The notes: generated from the sequence alone by a model not told the origin. Shown: positions 1 through 6,686, numbered from the stretch's first letter. The stretch: DNA of 14,262 nt from Candidatus Altimarinota bacterium (GCA_029934675.1 JAOZLT010000011.1:1-14262), one strand, 5' to 3'. Program-made: numbers and translations.

Positions 1-333
1 GGTCGATTTATTTATGGGCTAGGGTTAGCTGGTGTAGAAATTAATCGTAAAATGGTAGCTGTACTTGCTGTTAACGAACCGGATGTATTCAAAGAAATAG
101 TTGAAAAAGCTAAATCAGCATTACCACCAGAAGGACAAGCTCCTGACCTATCCAAATTAAAGAAAGCTACTAAACCTAAAACTGAAAGTGAAGATAACGA
201 TTCTGACAAAGTAAAGGCAGAGAAAAAAGCGCCTAAAAAACCTAAACAAGATTCTGAAAACGAAATTAACAATTCTCACCCTGAATCAGATTCTGAAAGT
301 GAAAATAACGATTCTCATAAAGAAACTAAATAA
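1..333 (+). CDS. rplT: 50S ribosomal protein L20, 3' part only, with long charged C-terminal tail
   Basis: The frame is open from base 1, so the gene starts upstream of the window. The first ~41 residues match the conserved end of L20 (GRFIYGLGLAGVEINRKM, then LAVNEP and VEKAKSAL). L20 binds 23S rRNA early in large-subunit assembly and in many bacteria represses its own infC-rpmI-rplT operon. Family members normally stop near the VEKAKSAL segment. Here about 69 further residues follow: a Lys/Pro-rich stretch, then an Asp/Glu/Ser/Asn-rich stretch built on 13-residue repeats (DSENEINNSHPES, DSESENNDSHKET), all low complexity and probably disordered. The stop is TAA at 331-333. The L20 identity is clear; the role of the tail is unknown. 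Confidence 0.93.
   Translation, partial: GRFIYGLGLAGVEINRKMVAVLAVNEPDVFKEIVEKAKSALPPEGQAPDLSKLKKATKPKTESEDNDSDKVKAEKKAPKKPKQDSENEINNSHPESDSESENNDSHKETK
250..327 (+). repeat. Two 39-bp in-frame tandem repeats in the rplT tail
   Basis: Bases 250-288 and 289-327 are imperfect copies encoding 13-residue units that begin DSE. A third, shorter relative lies at 184-211 and matches 295-322 at 25 of 28 positions. The period is a multiple of three, so unit gain or loss keeps the frame. Confidence 0.75.
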
Positions 334-507
334 GATAAATTCTGGGCGAGATTAGCGAAGTATCACACCCCCCTATCCCTGGAAGCGCATGTTTGGAAGC
401 GAGATTGGCAATCTCGCCAACCGACCCACCCAACTACTAAGGACATAGATGATATACTCACATACCGAACCACTCAATCTCCAAAAACGAACTTGGCAAA
501 TCTCGCA
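334..507. other. Noncoding stretch with repeated GCGAGATT stem motif
   Basis: I see no gene here. The octamer GCGAGATT occurs at 346-353 and 399-406, and its complement AATCTCGC at 410-417 and 499-506. The middle pair forms a perfect 8-bp hairpin with a 3-base loop (399-417), and the outer pair could close a larger domain around it. The stretch is more GC-rich than its surroundings. I could not match it to RNase P RNA, tmRNA, SRP RNA or 6S RNA: the conserved cores of the first three are absent. It may be a structured RNA, an rplT 3' UTR, or a degenerate intergenic repeat. Confidence 0.4.
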
Positions 508-593
508 AAAAAACCTGTTGCTCTCCTAATGGATTTACCTCATAGGTCCACCATACGTGGGATGGAGATAGAGACCATAGTAACGGGTTTTTT
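508..593 (+). terminator. Long stem-loop with A-run/T-run closing stem; probable rplT terminator or small structured RNA
   Basis: AAAAAACCTGTT at 508-519 pairs with AACGGGTTTTTT at 582-593 through twelve consecutive pairs, one of them G-T. The ~62-base interior can fold further: ACCT/AGGT at 537-547 or CCAC/GTGG at 548-560. The T-run on the 3' arm and matching A-run on the 5' arm resemble a bidirectional intrinsic terminator with an unusually large head. It would separate rplT from the toxin-antitoxin pair. A distinct small RNA is the alternative. Confidence 0.45.
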
Positions 594-726
594 AATTATC
601 ACTAAATCAATAAACCAATGCTTGCGCCTGAACAAAGTTTACCAATAATATAATATACAGTCAGACAATCACTGGCAAATTTTTGTTTTAGACACCAGAA
701 AAGTTTACAGTGCCGCTTTTTTACTT

Positions 727-755
727 TTGCTTTTTATATATAATTCATATATAAT
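727..755 (+). promoter_or_regulatory. Probable toxin-antitoxin promoter
   Basis: TTGCTT at 727-732, a 17-bp spacer and a consensus TATAAT at 750-755. Transcription would start near 762, giving a leader of about 25 bases before the ATG at 787. Neighbouring repeat units offer other TATAAT boxes at 739-744 and 761-766, so the exact start is uncertain. Confidence 0.55.
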
Positions 756-792
756 TCATATATAATCAATATAAAATTCATATATAATGACT
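738..792 (+). repeat. Five 11-bp direct repeats overlapping the promoter and start codon: probable antitoxin operator
   Basis: Units of consensus ATATAATTCAT begin at 738, 749, 760, 771 and 782; the first two are identical and the others have one to three changes. The period is close to one helical turn, so every unit faces the same side of the DNA. Ribbon-helix-helix repressors typically bind such arrays as adjacent dimers, and the gene that follows encodes such a protein. The last unit covers the antitoxin ATG. Autoregulation is inferred, not shown. Confidence 0.6.
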
Positions 793-1044
793 ATTATCAA
801 CTTTTCAGTTACCGACCCTCTTGCAAAAAAAATTAATAAAATAATCAAAGAATGGGGATTTGTAAGTAAGGCGGAATTTTTTAGATTTATTGCACTTAAT
901 TTTATCGACCGACACGAAAAAAAACTACTTTCCAAAGACCAGGAAATTGCATATTTAAGTGAAAAAATGGAACAAATAATAAAAGAAAAGTTTAAAGGGA
1001 AAAAACTACCTTCTTTAAACAAACAACTCGAAGATATTTTGTAG
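787..1044 (+). CDS. Ribbon-helix-helix antitoxin-like DNA-binding protein
   Basis: 85 residues. The N-terminus reads as a short beta strand (IINFSV), a helix (DPLAKKINKIIKEWG), a turn and a second helix (SKAEFFRFIALNFI): the MetJ/Arc/CopG ribbon-helix-helix layout, in which two chains pair their strands to contact the DNA major groove. Residues ~45-85 are Lys/Glu-rich and helical, as expected for the antitoxin part that wraps its toxin. The ATG at 787 gives a start just before the strand; no Shine-Dalgarno is visible. The stop is TAG. It lies 53 bp upstream of a RelE-like toxin gene on the same strand and just downstream of the 11-bp repeat array, which is its likely operator. The toxin-antitoxin assignment rests on fold pattern and gene pairing. 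Confidence 0.75.
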   Translation: MTIINFSVTDPLAKKINKIIKEWGFVSKAEFFRFIALNFIDRHEKKLLSKDQEIAYLSEKMEQIIKEKFKGKKLPSLNKQLEDIL

Positions 1045-1097
1045 CCCCCTTACATAATGGGGAGCATAAATGGATATATTGTATTAAAACGAATAAG

Positions 1098-1433
1098 ATG
1101 TACAGCTACATTATAGTAAAGCATTTTAAGAAACAGCTAAAACCATATGCCAAGAAATTCATAACTATTATTTCCGACGTAAAAAGGGAGCTTATTTGGT
1201 TTGATAAAAATCGAGCTGTTGACTTAGGTAAACACATATTCAAAATCCGTTTATCAACAATAAAATTAAAAAGAGGTAAAAGTAAATCCTTCAGATTAAT
1301 TGTATATATTTTTGAAAATGATTACATAATAACCCCAATAGCCATATATATTAAAAACAAACAAAAGAATATAAGACCAAAGGAAATAAAATACCACTTA
1401 AAAAAAGTAATTGGTGAACTCGAAAAACTCTAA
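1098..1433 (+). CDS. RelE/ParE-superfamily toxin of a type II toxin-antitoxin pair
   Basis: 111 residues, basic. The segment GKSKSFRLIVYIFENDYIIT followed by PIAIYIKNKQKNI matches the pattern of RelE-type toxins (compact strand pair with a G-K-S-x-x-F-R core, then a Lys-rich strand and a C-terminal helix). Related toxins usually cut mRNA on the ribosome; ParE relatives inhibit gyrase. The sequence alone does not settle which, and I cannot assign catalytic residues securely. It is downstream of the antitoxin, probably in the same transcript. An ATG at 1070 in the gap stops after five codons, so ATG 1098 is the start. It ends 7 bp before the converging trxB. Its very AT-rich, Lys-rich make-up suggests a mobile accessory pair. 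Confidence 0.72.
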   Translation: MYSYIIVKHFKKQLKPYAKKFITIISDVKRELIWFDKNRAVDLGKHIFKIRLSTIKLKRGKSKSFRLIVYIFENDYIITPIAIYIKNKQKNIRPKEIKYHLKKVIGELEKL

Positions 1434-1440
1434 TCATCGT

Positions 1441-2364
1441 TTATTTATTATCCTCCAACCACTTCTTAGCATCAATCGAAGCCATACAACCACTACCAGC
1501 CGATGTTATAGCCTGTCGATACCTATGATCACTCACATCACCAGCAGAGAACACACCAGAAACCGATGTCATTGTATTTTCTTTTTGAACAACAAATCCC
1601 ATACTATCTAATTCGACCTCGTTTTTAAATAATTCTGTTACAGGTATATGACCAATAGCTAAAAACATACCATCAACTTCAATTTCTGACATTTCACCAC
1701 TCGCATAATCTTTTAAACGTAATCCTGTAACCTTTGTATCACCAAGTACCTCATCAACGACTTTACTAGAAAGCATTTCAATTTTCTCATTTGCCTTAAC
1801 TCGATCCAACATAATTTGGGAGGCACGGAATTGATCAGTTCGATTGATGATATAGACTTTAGTTGCAAATTTAGTAAGAAAATTTGCCTCCTCCATAGCG
1901 CTATCCCCCCCACCCATTACCGCAACCACTTTATCCTTAAAAAAGAAACCATCACATGTTGCGCAAGCAGATACACCTTTCGCCCAAAATTTCTTCTCAG
2001 ATTCCAATCCAAGCATTCTAGGTCTTGCACCAGTAGATATTATTACTGTTTTCGCCTGATATTCCTCATCACCAACATAAATCTTTTTTGGATTACCTGA
2101 AAAATCAACCTTAGTCACATCTTTAGACACATATTCAACTCCAAACCGCTTAGCCTGCTCCTTCATCTCCATCATAAGCTGGGTTCCTTGTATACCTTCT
2201 TTAAACCCAGGAAAATTCTCGACAACAGTTGTAGTAGTAAGCTGTCCACCAGGTTGCCATCCCTCAAAAAGTAGAGTTGTAAGATTTGCCCGCCCCGAAT
2301 AAACTGCAGCAGTTAACCCAGAAGGACCTGAACCTATTATTATTACATCGTATATTTCTGACAT
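1441..2364 (-). CDS. trxB: Thioredoxin reductase (FAD-dependent, CATC active site)
   Basis: 307 residues, the normal length for bacterial low-molecular-weight thioredoxin reductase. The enzyme passes electrons from a nicotinamide cofactor through FAD and a redox disulfide to thioredoxin in the cytoplasm. Visible motifs: FAD-binding GSGPSG (11-16), active-site CATC (134-137) followed by DGFFF, the second nucleotide-binding GGGDSA (151-156), and the C-terminal FAD motif FSAGD (272-276). One oddity: the HRRxxxR signature that binds the NADPH 2'-phosphate reads NRTxxxR (174-180), so two of its residues are changed and cofactor preference may differ. Its own extended -10 promoter lies just upstream, although it also follows ntpD on the same strand 169 bp away. 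No thioredoxin gene is in the window. Confidence 0.95.
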   Translation of the reverse strand: MSEIYDVIIIGSGPSGLTAAVYSGRANLTTLLFEGWQPGGQLTTTTVVENFPGFKEGIQGTQLMMEMKEQAKRFGVEYVSKDVTKVDFSGNPKKIYVGDEEYQAKTVIISTGARPRMLGLESEKKFWAKGVSACATCDGFFFKDKVVAVMGGGDSAMEEANFLTKFATKVYIINRTDQFRASQIMLDRVKANEKIEMLSSKVVDEVLGDTKVTGLRLKDYASGEMSEIEVDGMFLAIGHIPVTELFKNEVELDSMGFVVQKENTMTSVSGVFSAGDVSDHRYRQAITSAGSGCMASIDAKKWLEDNK

Positions 2365-2391
2365 ATTAAGTTTTTGTTAAATTACCTATAC

Positions 2392-2400
2392 ATTATAACA
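2392..2400 (-). promoter_or_regulatory. Extended -10 promoter of trxB
   Basis: The minus strand reads TGTTATAAT here: a consensus TATAAT preceded by the TGn extension. A weak -35 (GGTACA) lies 18 bp upstream. Transcription would start near 2384, about 20 bases before the ATG. Confidence 0.55.
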
Positions 2401-2477
2401 AATAATCTAAATTTATGTACCACAAATATGTAACCTCTGCTACAAAAAACCCACTCATTATCCACTTATCTGAACTG

Positions 2478-2509
2478 TGATTGATTTAGGCTGATGTGAA
2501 TATCAATCA
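2478..2509 (-). terminator. Weak stem-loop after the ATPase operon
   Basis: On the minus strand TGATTGAT pairs with ATCAATCA across a 16-base loop. It is AT-rich and not directly followed by a T-run; the nearest T6 lies about 30 bases further on (2444-2449). It may be a poor terminator that allows some readthrough into trxB. Confidence 0.25.
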
Positions 2510-2533
2510 ATGTCCATCGAAATCCACCGAAAT

Positions 2534-3175
2534 CTACCGTACTGCCTCAGCCAACTGCGCCTCAATCTGCGCCTTAACACGCATTGTATTAGTAATAGCG
2601 CTTCTTTCCATCTCTCCAAGTTTCATTTGAATAAACTTGATAGTGTCTTCAAGGTCAGGAATCATGCGATATTCAAGTGCGTTTACACGTCGACGTGTTT
2701 TCTCTAGCTCATCGGCCAAAGCTTCAGCGGATTTTTCGATTTCAGCTAACTGAATTAATAATGGAAACACATCCTGAAATGATTGAAGTGACATATCAAG
2801 TTCACCACTTGTATCCAAATAACCGTATGTAATCACATCACCGGATGTATTTAATTTGAACTGAGGAATTCGTACAGACATGACATTCTTTGTTTGTACT
2901 TCTAACTCAGTTTTAGCTGTTGAATATAACAAAGCTCCTTCAATATTCTCTTCAGCCATAATAGAACCCGCCTTAATGAAGTTTTTAAATGCTCCTCCTA
3001 ATTTTTCCTCAACCTCCAAACGTATTCTTTTCGCTTCCCTAATTACTTCCATAAATTTCTGCATCAAACCATCCTGCTTATCTTTAAGCAGTTTATGCCC
3101 CCTCTTAGCACTCTTGATCTTCTTTTTAAGACCCAGTAATGCCATTCGTGTTGGATTTACATTGAGTATAGCCAT
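2534..3175 (-). CDS. ntpD: V-type ATPase subunit D (central rotor shaft)
   Basis: 213 residues, normal for the family. The N-terminus (MAILNVNPTRMALLGLKKKI, then SAKRGHKLLKDK) is the standard subunit D opening. Long N- and C-terminal helices form the antiparallel coiled coil that turns inside the A3B3 head, and the C-terminal helix includes RRRVNALEYRMIPDLEDTI, which is highly conserved. With subunit F it makes the rotating shaft that couples ATP turnover to the K ring. It is the last gene of the operon, 95 bp after ntpB, and that gap carries an alpha repeat. No Shine-Dalgarno precedes the ATG. The stop is TAG. Confidence 0.96.
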   Translation of the reverse strand: MAILNVNPTRMALLGLKKKIKSAKRGHKLLKDKQDGLMQKFMEVIREAKRIRLEVEEKLGGAFKNFIKAGSIMAEENIEGALLYSTAKTELEVQTKNVMSVRIPQFKLNTSGDVITYGYLDTSGELDMSLQSFQDVFPLLIQLAEIEKSAEALADELEKTRRRVNALEYRMIPDLEDTIKFIQMKLGEMERSAITNTMRVKAQIEAQLAEAVR

Positions 3176-3186
3176 CTATCGAAATT

Positions 3187-3214
3187 AAAAATGAAAAATT
3201 AAAAATGAAAAATT
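3187..3214. repeat. Two exact 14-bp tandem units before ntpD
   Basis: AAAAATGAAAAATT occurs at 3187-3200 and again at 3201-3214. The second unit runs into the alpha repeat. Confidence 0.8.
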
Positions 3215-3261
3215 GAATCAGCCTGCCCCGCAGTAGGCGTGGGAAATCAGAAATGCGAAAT
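3202..3261. repeat. Repeat alpha, copy in the B/D gap, interrupted by a GC-rich hairpin
   Basis: Bases 3202-3221 and 3244-3261 equal 9498-9517 and 9518-9535 in the K/I gap, base for base. Between the two halves this copy alone has 22 extra bases (3222-3243) that fold as a 6-bp stem with one bulge (CCCCGC with GCGTGGG). The K/I copy therefore shows the uninterrupted site. Confidence 0.8.
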
Positions 3262-3270
3262 CAAAAATAT

Positions 3271-4644
3271 TTATTCGTTCATATATTTCTCAATATGTTC
3301 ATCTTTCACACGCTTGAGCTCCGCTTTCGGTAACAGCTTAAGCAATTCCCATCCAAGACCAAGTGAATCCTCAAGAATCTGACGATCATCATATTCACCT
3401 TGTCGAATATATTTGTCTTCAAATGCTTCAGCAAATTTCATATAAGCGCGATCTATGTCATCAAGAGCTGCTTCACCAAGTATAACAGCAAGCTCACGAA
3501 CATCTTTACCACGAGCATATGAAGCATAAAGCTGATTCATAACACCTGAATGATCTTCACGTGTTTTACCCTCACCAATACCCTTATCCTTCAAACGTGA
3601 AAGAGATGGAAGTACATCTACAGGTGGATAAATACCTTTACGATGAAGTTCGCGTGACAACACAATCTGCCCCTCAGTAATATATCCTGTAAGATCTGGA
3701 ATTGGATGAGTAATATCGTCTTCCGGCATAGTTAAAATAGGAATTTGTGTTACAGAACCTTTCTTACCTTTAATACGTCCAGCTCTCTCGTAAATTGTAG
3801 CAAGGTCAGTATATAAATATCCAGGATAACCACGACGACCTGGCACTTCTTTACGAGCAGCAGATACTTCACGAAGAGCTTCTGCATAGTTTGTAAGATC
3901 AGTAAGCACAACAAGTACATGCATCTCTTTTTCATAAGCAAGATACTCAGCGCAAGTTAATGCAAGGCGAGGTGTAGCAATACGCTCTACTACAGGATCA
4001 TCAGCGGTATTTACAAACAGAACCGCTTTTTCAATAGCACCTGTCTTTTCAAACTCTGCTTGAAAGAATTGAGCTTCTTCAAATGTCACACCCATTGCAG
4101 CAAATACCACAGCAAAATCTGAACCATCATTTACTTTTGCCTGACGAGCAATCTGAGCAGCAATACGATTATGAGGAAGTCCAGCGCCAGAGAACACTGG
4201 AAGTTTCTGTCCGCGCACAAGAGTATTTAAACAATCAATTGTACTTATTCCTGTCTGAATAAAGTCATTTGGATAATCACGTGAATAAGGATTAATAGCC
4301 TTACCACTGATCTCAAGCCTTTTCTCAGGAATAATCTCAGGCTGACCATCAATTGGTTTACCAGCTCCATTAAACACACGTCCAAGCATGTCTTCAGAAA
4401 CTCCAAGTTTCATAGTCTCACCTAAGAAACGAGCTTTAGTTCCTTCAGTCATAGTACCCTGAGGACTTTCAAACATTTGCACCAAAGCTTTACCTTCAGA
4501 TGCTTCTAATACTTTTCCTAAGCGGGTACCTTTTTCATCAGGGACCTGAATTTCTACAAGCTCTTCGTATTTAACACCTTCAACGCCTTCAACCACCATA
4601 AGAGGTCCTGCGATAGATGTAATTGTCTTATATTCTTTCTGCAT
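3271..4644 (-). CDS. ntpB: V-type ATPase subunit B (regulatory, non-catalytic)
   Basis: 457 residues, normal length. Three B subunits alternate with three A subunits in the cytoplasmic head. The usual P-loop is replaced by the degenerate SGAGLPHN (152-159), as in all B subunits, so it is not itself catalytic. The arginine finger that completes the catalytic site of A is R350 in PSLSRL. Also visible are DFAVVFAAMG (176-185), TDLTNYAEALRE (248-259) and PGRRGYPGYLYTDLATIYER (268-287), all family signatures. The start at 4644 gives the expected MQKEYKTI opening. It lies between ntpA (123 bp upstream, gap filled by a beta repeat) and ntpD. There is no Shine-Dalgarno. Confidence 0.97.
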   Translation of the reverse strand: MQKEYKTITSIAGPLMVVEGVEGVKYEELVEIQVPDEKGTRLGKVLEASEGKALVQMFESPQGTMTEGTKARFLGETMKLGVSEDMLGRVFNGAGKPIDGQPEIIPEKRLEISGKAINPYSRDYPNDFIQTGISTIDCLNTLVRGQKLPVFSGAGLPHNRIAAQIARQAKVNDGSDFAVVFAAMGVTFEEAQFFQAEFEKTGAIEKAVLFVNTADDPVVERIATPRLALTCAEYLAYEKEMHVLVVLTDLTNYAEALREVSAARKEVPGRRGYPGYLYTDLATIYERAGRIKGKKGSVTQIPILTMPEDDITHPIPDLTGYITEGQIVLSRELHRKGIYPPVDVLPSLSRLKDKGIGEGKTREDHSGVMNQLYASYARGKDVRELAVILGEAALDDIDRAYMKFAEAFEDKYIRQGEYDDRQILEDSLGLGWELLKLLPKAELKRVKDEHIEKYMNE

Positions 4645-4673
4645 AACTATATTAAATTAATGAATTAATTTCA

Positions 4674-4760
4674 GTGTGAGTCTCAAGTTCCGTCTCCTTT
4701 CTTGAGACTCGCACTCGCAAGGTCTTACGAAGCCTTGGCGAAGGAATGGCACTTGAGACT
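4674..4760. repeat. Repeat beta, copy in the A/B gap (uninterrupted)
   Basis: Bases 4700-4760 are identical (61 of 61) to 6626-6686 in the F/A gap. The left end forms a 14-bp hairpin, GTGTGAGTCTCAAG (4674-4687) with CTTGAGACTCGCAC (4701-4714), with one G-T pair. Its 13-base loop reads AAAGGAG in the mRNA sense. A further CTTGAGACT closes the unit at 4752-4760. Confidence 0.85.
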
Positions 4761-4767
4761 TTAAATA

Positions 4768-6531
4768 TTATTTCTTCAAAGCTGTAATAGCTGATGTAAC
4801 TTCATTAGCCAATTCCTCAAATTCATCCCATTTTCCTTCCTCAATATCCTTAGCCCTTACAATTTTTGCCATTACTGGAAGATTCTTCAGCTCATCAAAT
4901 TCAAACTCATCCTGCTCAACAATTTCCTGAGCTGAATAATAAACTTTCATGATTATCTTCAGTAACCAATACTGTTTCTTCAAAGAAGTATATACATCAA
5001 CTGGATCAAACGCATTTTGGAATAAGAAATCCTCACGAATAAATTTAGCAGTCTCTAATACCAAACGTTCTTTAGAAGACAAAGCATCCATTCCAACAAG
5101 ACGTACAATTTCCTCAAGTTTAGATTCTTCCTGCAATATCTTCATAGCATCACCACGAATTTCAACCGAATCATCAGCTACTTCTTTCTTCCAATAATCA
5201 AGTACATTCTCTTCATATAAACTATAAGATGATAACCAATTAATAGCTGGAAAATGTCGACGTCGAGCTAAATCAGCATCTAGACCCCAGAAAACCTTAG
5301 TAACACGCAATGTGTTCTGCGTAACAGGTTCAGAAAGATCACCACCTGGAGGAGATACAGCACCAATTGCAGTAAGAGTACCTACTCTGTCTCCGGAACC
5401 TAAACATTTAACAGCACCTGCTCTTTCATAGAATCCAGCAGTACGTGAACCAAGATAAGCAGGATAACCTTCTTCACCAGGCATTTCTTCCAAACGACCT
5501 GACATCTCACGCATAGCCTCAGCCCAACGTGATGTACTATCTGCCATCAACGCTACGTTATACCCCATATCACGATAATACTCAGCAATTGTCATTCCTG
5601 TATAAACAGAAGCTTCACGAGCAGCTACTGGCATATTTGAAGTATTTGCAATAAGAACAGTTCGCTTCATCAAAGGCTCACCAGTATTCGGATCCTTTAG
5701 TTCCGGAAATTCCATAAGTACATCCGTCATCTCATTACCACGCTCACCACAACCCACATATACAATTACTTGAGCATCACAGTATTTAGCAATTGTTTGC
5801 TGTGTAACAGTCTTACCAGCGCCAAACGGTCCAGGAATACATCCAGCACCACCTTTTGCTAGTGGAAATAATGTATCTAATATACGAGTCCCCGTAATAA
5901 GCGGTTCGTTTGGAATACGTTTACCTGCAACTTTTCGTGGAATACGAATAGGCCACTTTTGTAACATTGTAACTTTGTGATGCTTACCCTTCTCATCCTC
6001 CAAAACAGCAACAGTATCTTCAACTTTTTTTTCTCCGGAATGAATTTCAATAACTGTTCCGGAAATACCAACTGGCACCATAATCTTATGATTAATTAAT
6101 GTAGTTTCTTGAACTTCACCTAAAATATCTCCTTCAGAAACAGAGTCACCCGAATTTACAATAGGCTTAAAATCCCATTTTCTTTCACGATCAATTCCTG
6201 GCACATGAATACCACGATCAATAAATGAACCAGATTCCTTCTCAATTAATTGCAAAGGACGTTGAATCCCATCGTAAAAATTTTCCAAAAGACCAGGCCC
6301 AAGTTCTACAGAAAGAGTTTGCCCCGTAAGAAAAACTGGCTCAGCAGGTCCAATTCCACCGGTTTCTTCATAAACCTGTATAGAAGCAGTATCACCACTA
6401 AGAGAAATGACTTCCCCTAACAACCTAAGTTTAGAAACATAAACAATTTCATTCATTTTTGCTCCTGCCATACCTTTAGCTACCACAAGTGGTCCTGAAA
6501 CCTTAATAATTATACCTTCTTTTTGAGTCAT
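4768..6531 (-). CDS. ntpA: V-type ATPase catalytic subunit A
   Basis: 587 residues, the expected size. It hydrolyses or makes ATP at the three A/B interfaces of the soluble head. Visible are the N-terminal barrel, the A-specific non-homologous insert (~110-190), Walker A GPFGAGKT (234-241), the GER motif with catalytic Glu263, and Walker B ending at Asp331 in LMADSTSRWAEAMRE. The later SPPGGDLSEPVTQNTLR and FWGLDADLARRRHFPAINW are further signatures. No key residue is missing, and no stop interrupts the frame. The flanking gaps, 161 bp to the F gene and 123 bp to ntpB, both carry a beta repeat. No Shine-Dalgarno precedes the ATG; instead there is the tandem AATTATG motif 10-30 bases upstream. 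Confidence 0.98.
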   Translation of the reverse strand: MTQKEGIIIKVSGPLVVAKGMAGAKMNEIVYVSKLRLLGEVISLSGDTASIQVYEETGGIGPAEPVFLTGQTLSVELGPGLLENFYDGIQRPLQLIEKESGSFIDRGIHVPGIDRERKWDFKPIVNSGDSVSEGDILGEVQETTLINHKIMVPVGISGTVIEIHSGEKKVEDTVAVLEDEKGKHHKVTMLQKWPIRIPRKVAGKRIPNEPLITGTRILDTLFPLAKGGAGCIPGPFGAGKTVTQQTIAKYCDAQVIVYVGCGERGNEMTDVLMEFPELKDPNTGEPLMKRTVLIANTSNMPVAAREASVYTGMTIAEYYRDMGYNVALMADSTSRWAEAMREMSGRLEEMPGEEGYPAYLGSRTAGFYERAGAVKCLGSGDRVGTLTAIGAVSPPGGDLSEPVTQNTLRVTKVFWGLDADLARRRHFPAINWLSSYSLYEENVLDYWKKEVADDSVEIRGDAMKILQEESKLEEIVRLVGMDALSSKERLVLETAKFIREDFLFQNAFDPVDVYTSLKKQYWLLKIIMKVYYSAQEIVEQDEFEFDELKNLPVMAKIVRAKDIEEGKWDEFEELANEVTSAITALKK

Positions 6532-6541
6532 GATTACTTTT

Positions 6542-6562
6542 AATTATGAATTATGAATTAAT
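6542..6562. repeat. AATTATG tandem motif in the ntpA leader
   Basis: AATTATG at 6542-6548 and 6549-6555, then AATTAAT. In the mRNA this is a run of AATTCAT units 10-30 bases before the ntpA start. Similar runs precede ntpK (9456-9475) and ntpB (4655-4668). Confidence 0.6.
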
Positions 6563-6572
6563 TTAGTGCTAG

Positions 6573-6686
6573 TACGAGTCTCAAACCTGCCTGCCGGTAG
6601 GCGGGTCTCAAGTGTCCGCCTCCTATCTTGAGACTCGCACTCGCAAGGTCTTACGAAGCCTTGGCGAAGGAATGGCACTTGAGACT
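6573..6686. repeat. Repeat beta, copy in the F/A gap, interrupted by a palindrome
   Basis: The right part (6626-6686) is identical to the A/B-gap copy. The left arm of its hairpin is split by 21 bases at 6585-6605. The hexamer TCTCAA flanks that insert on both sides (6579-6584 and 6606-6611), while the A/B copy has it once. Confidence 0.85.
6585..6605. mobile_element. Short GC-rich palindrome inserted in repeat beta
   Basis: The core CCTGCCTGCCGGTAGGCGGG is self-complementary over its full 20 bases if G-T pairs are allowed. It is far more GC-rich than its surroundings and is flanked by a TCTCAA duplication, as expected of a small insertion. It encodes nothing. I recall similar palindromes scattered in Patescibacteria genomes, but the family name is unknown to me. 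Confidence 0.55.

Noticed and set aside
334..600. RNase P RNA, tmRNA or SRP RNA
   Set aside because: I looked for their conserved cores on both strands (GAGGAAAGTCC, GGTTCGA, GGAAGGAAGCA-type motifs) and found none.
738..792. CRISPR array
   Set aside because: The units are 11 bp and directly adjacent with no spacers; they look like a promoter/operator array.
756..1022. Open frame on the minus strand over the antitoxin
   Set aside because: It is antisense to a convincing ribbon-helix-helix gene.
1045..1066. CCCC/GGGG hairpin between antitoxin and toxin
   Set aside because: It has only four pairs around a poorly matched loop and no T-run, too weak to call an attenuator.
1411..1611. Open frame on the plus strand overlapping the toxin end and trxB
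   Set aside because: It lies antisense to the conserved C-terminus of trxB and has no protein-like pattern.
1816..2100. Open frame on the plus strand inside trxB
   Set aside because: It is antisense to the conserved catalytic core of thioredoxin reductase.
2513..2541. 10-bp tandem repeat at the end of ntpD (TCCATCGAAA, TCCACCGAAA, TCTACCGTAC)
   Set aside because: It is only three decaying units, partly inside the coding end. Possibly chance.
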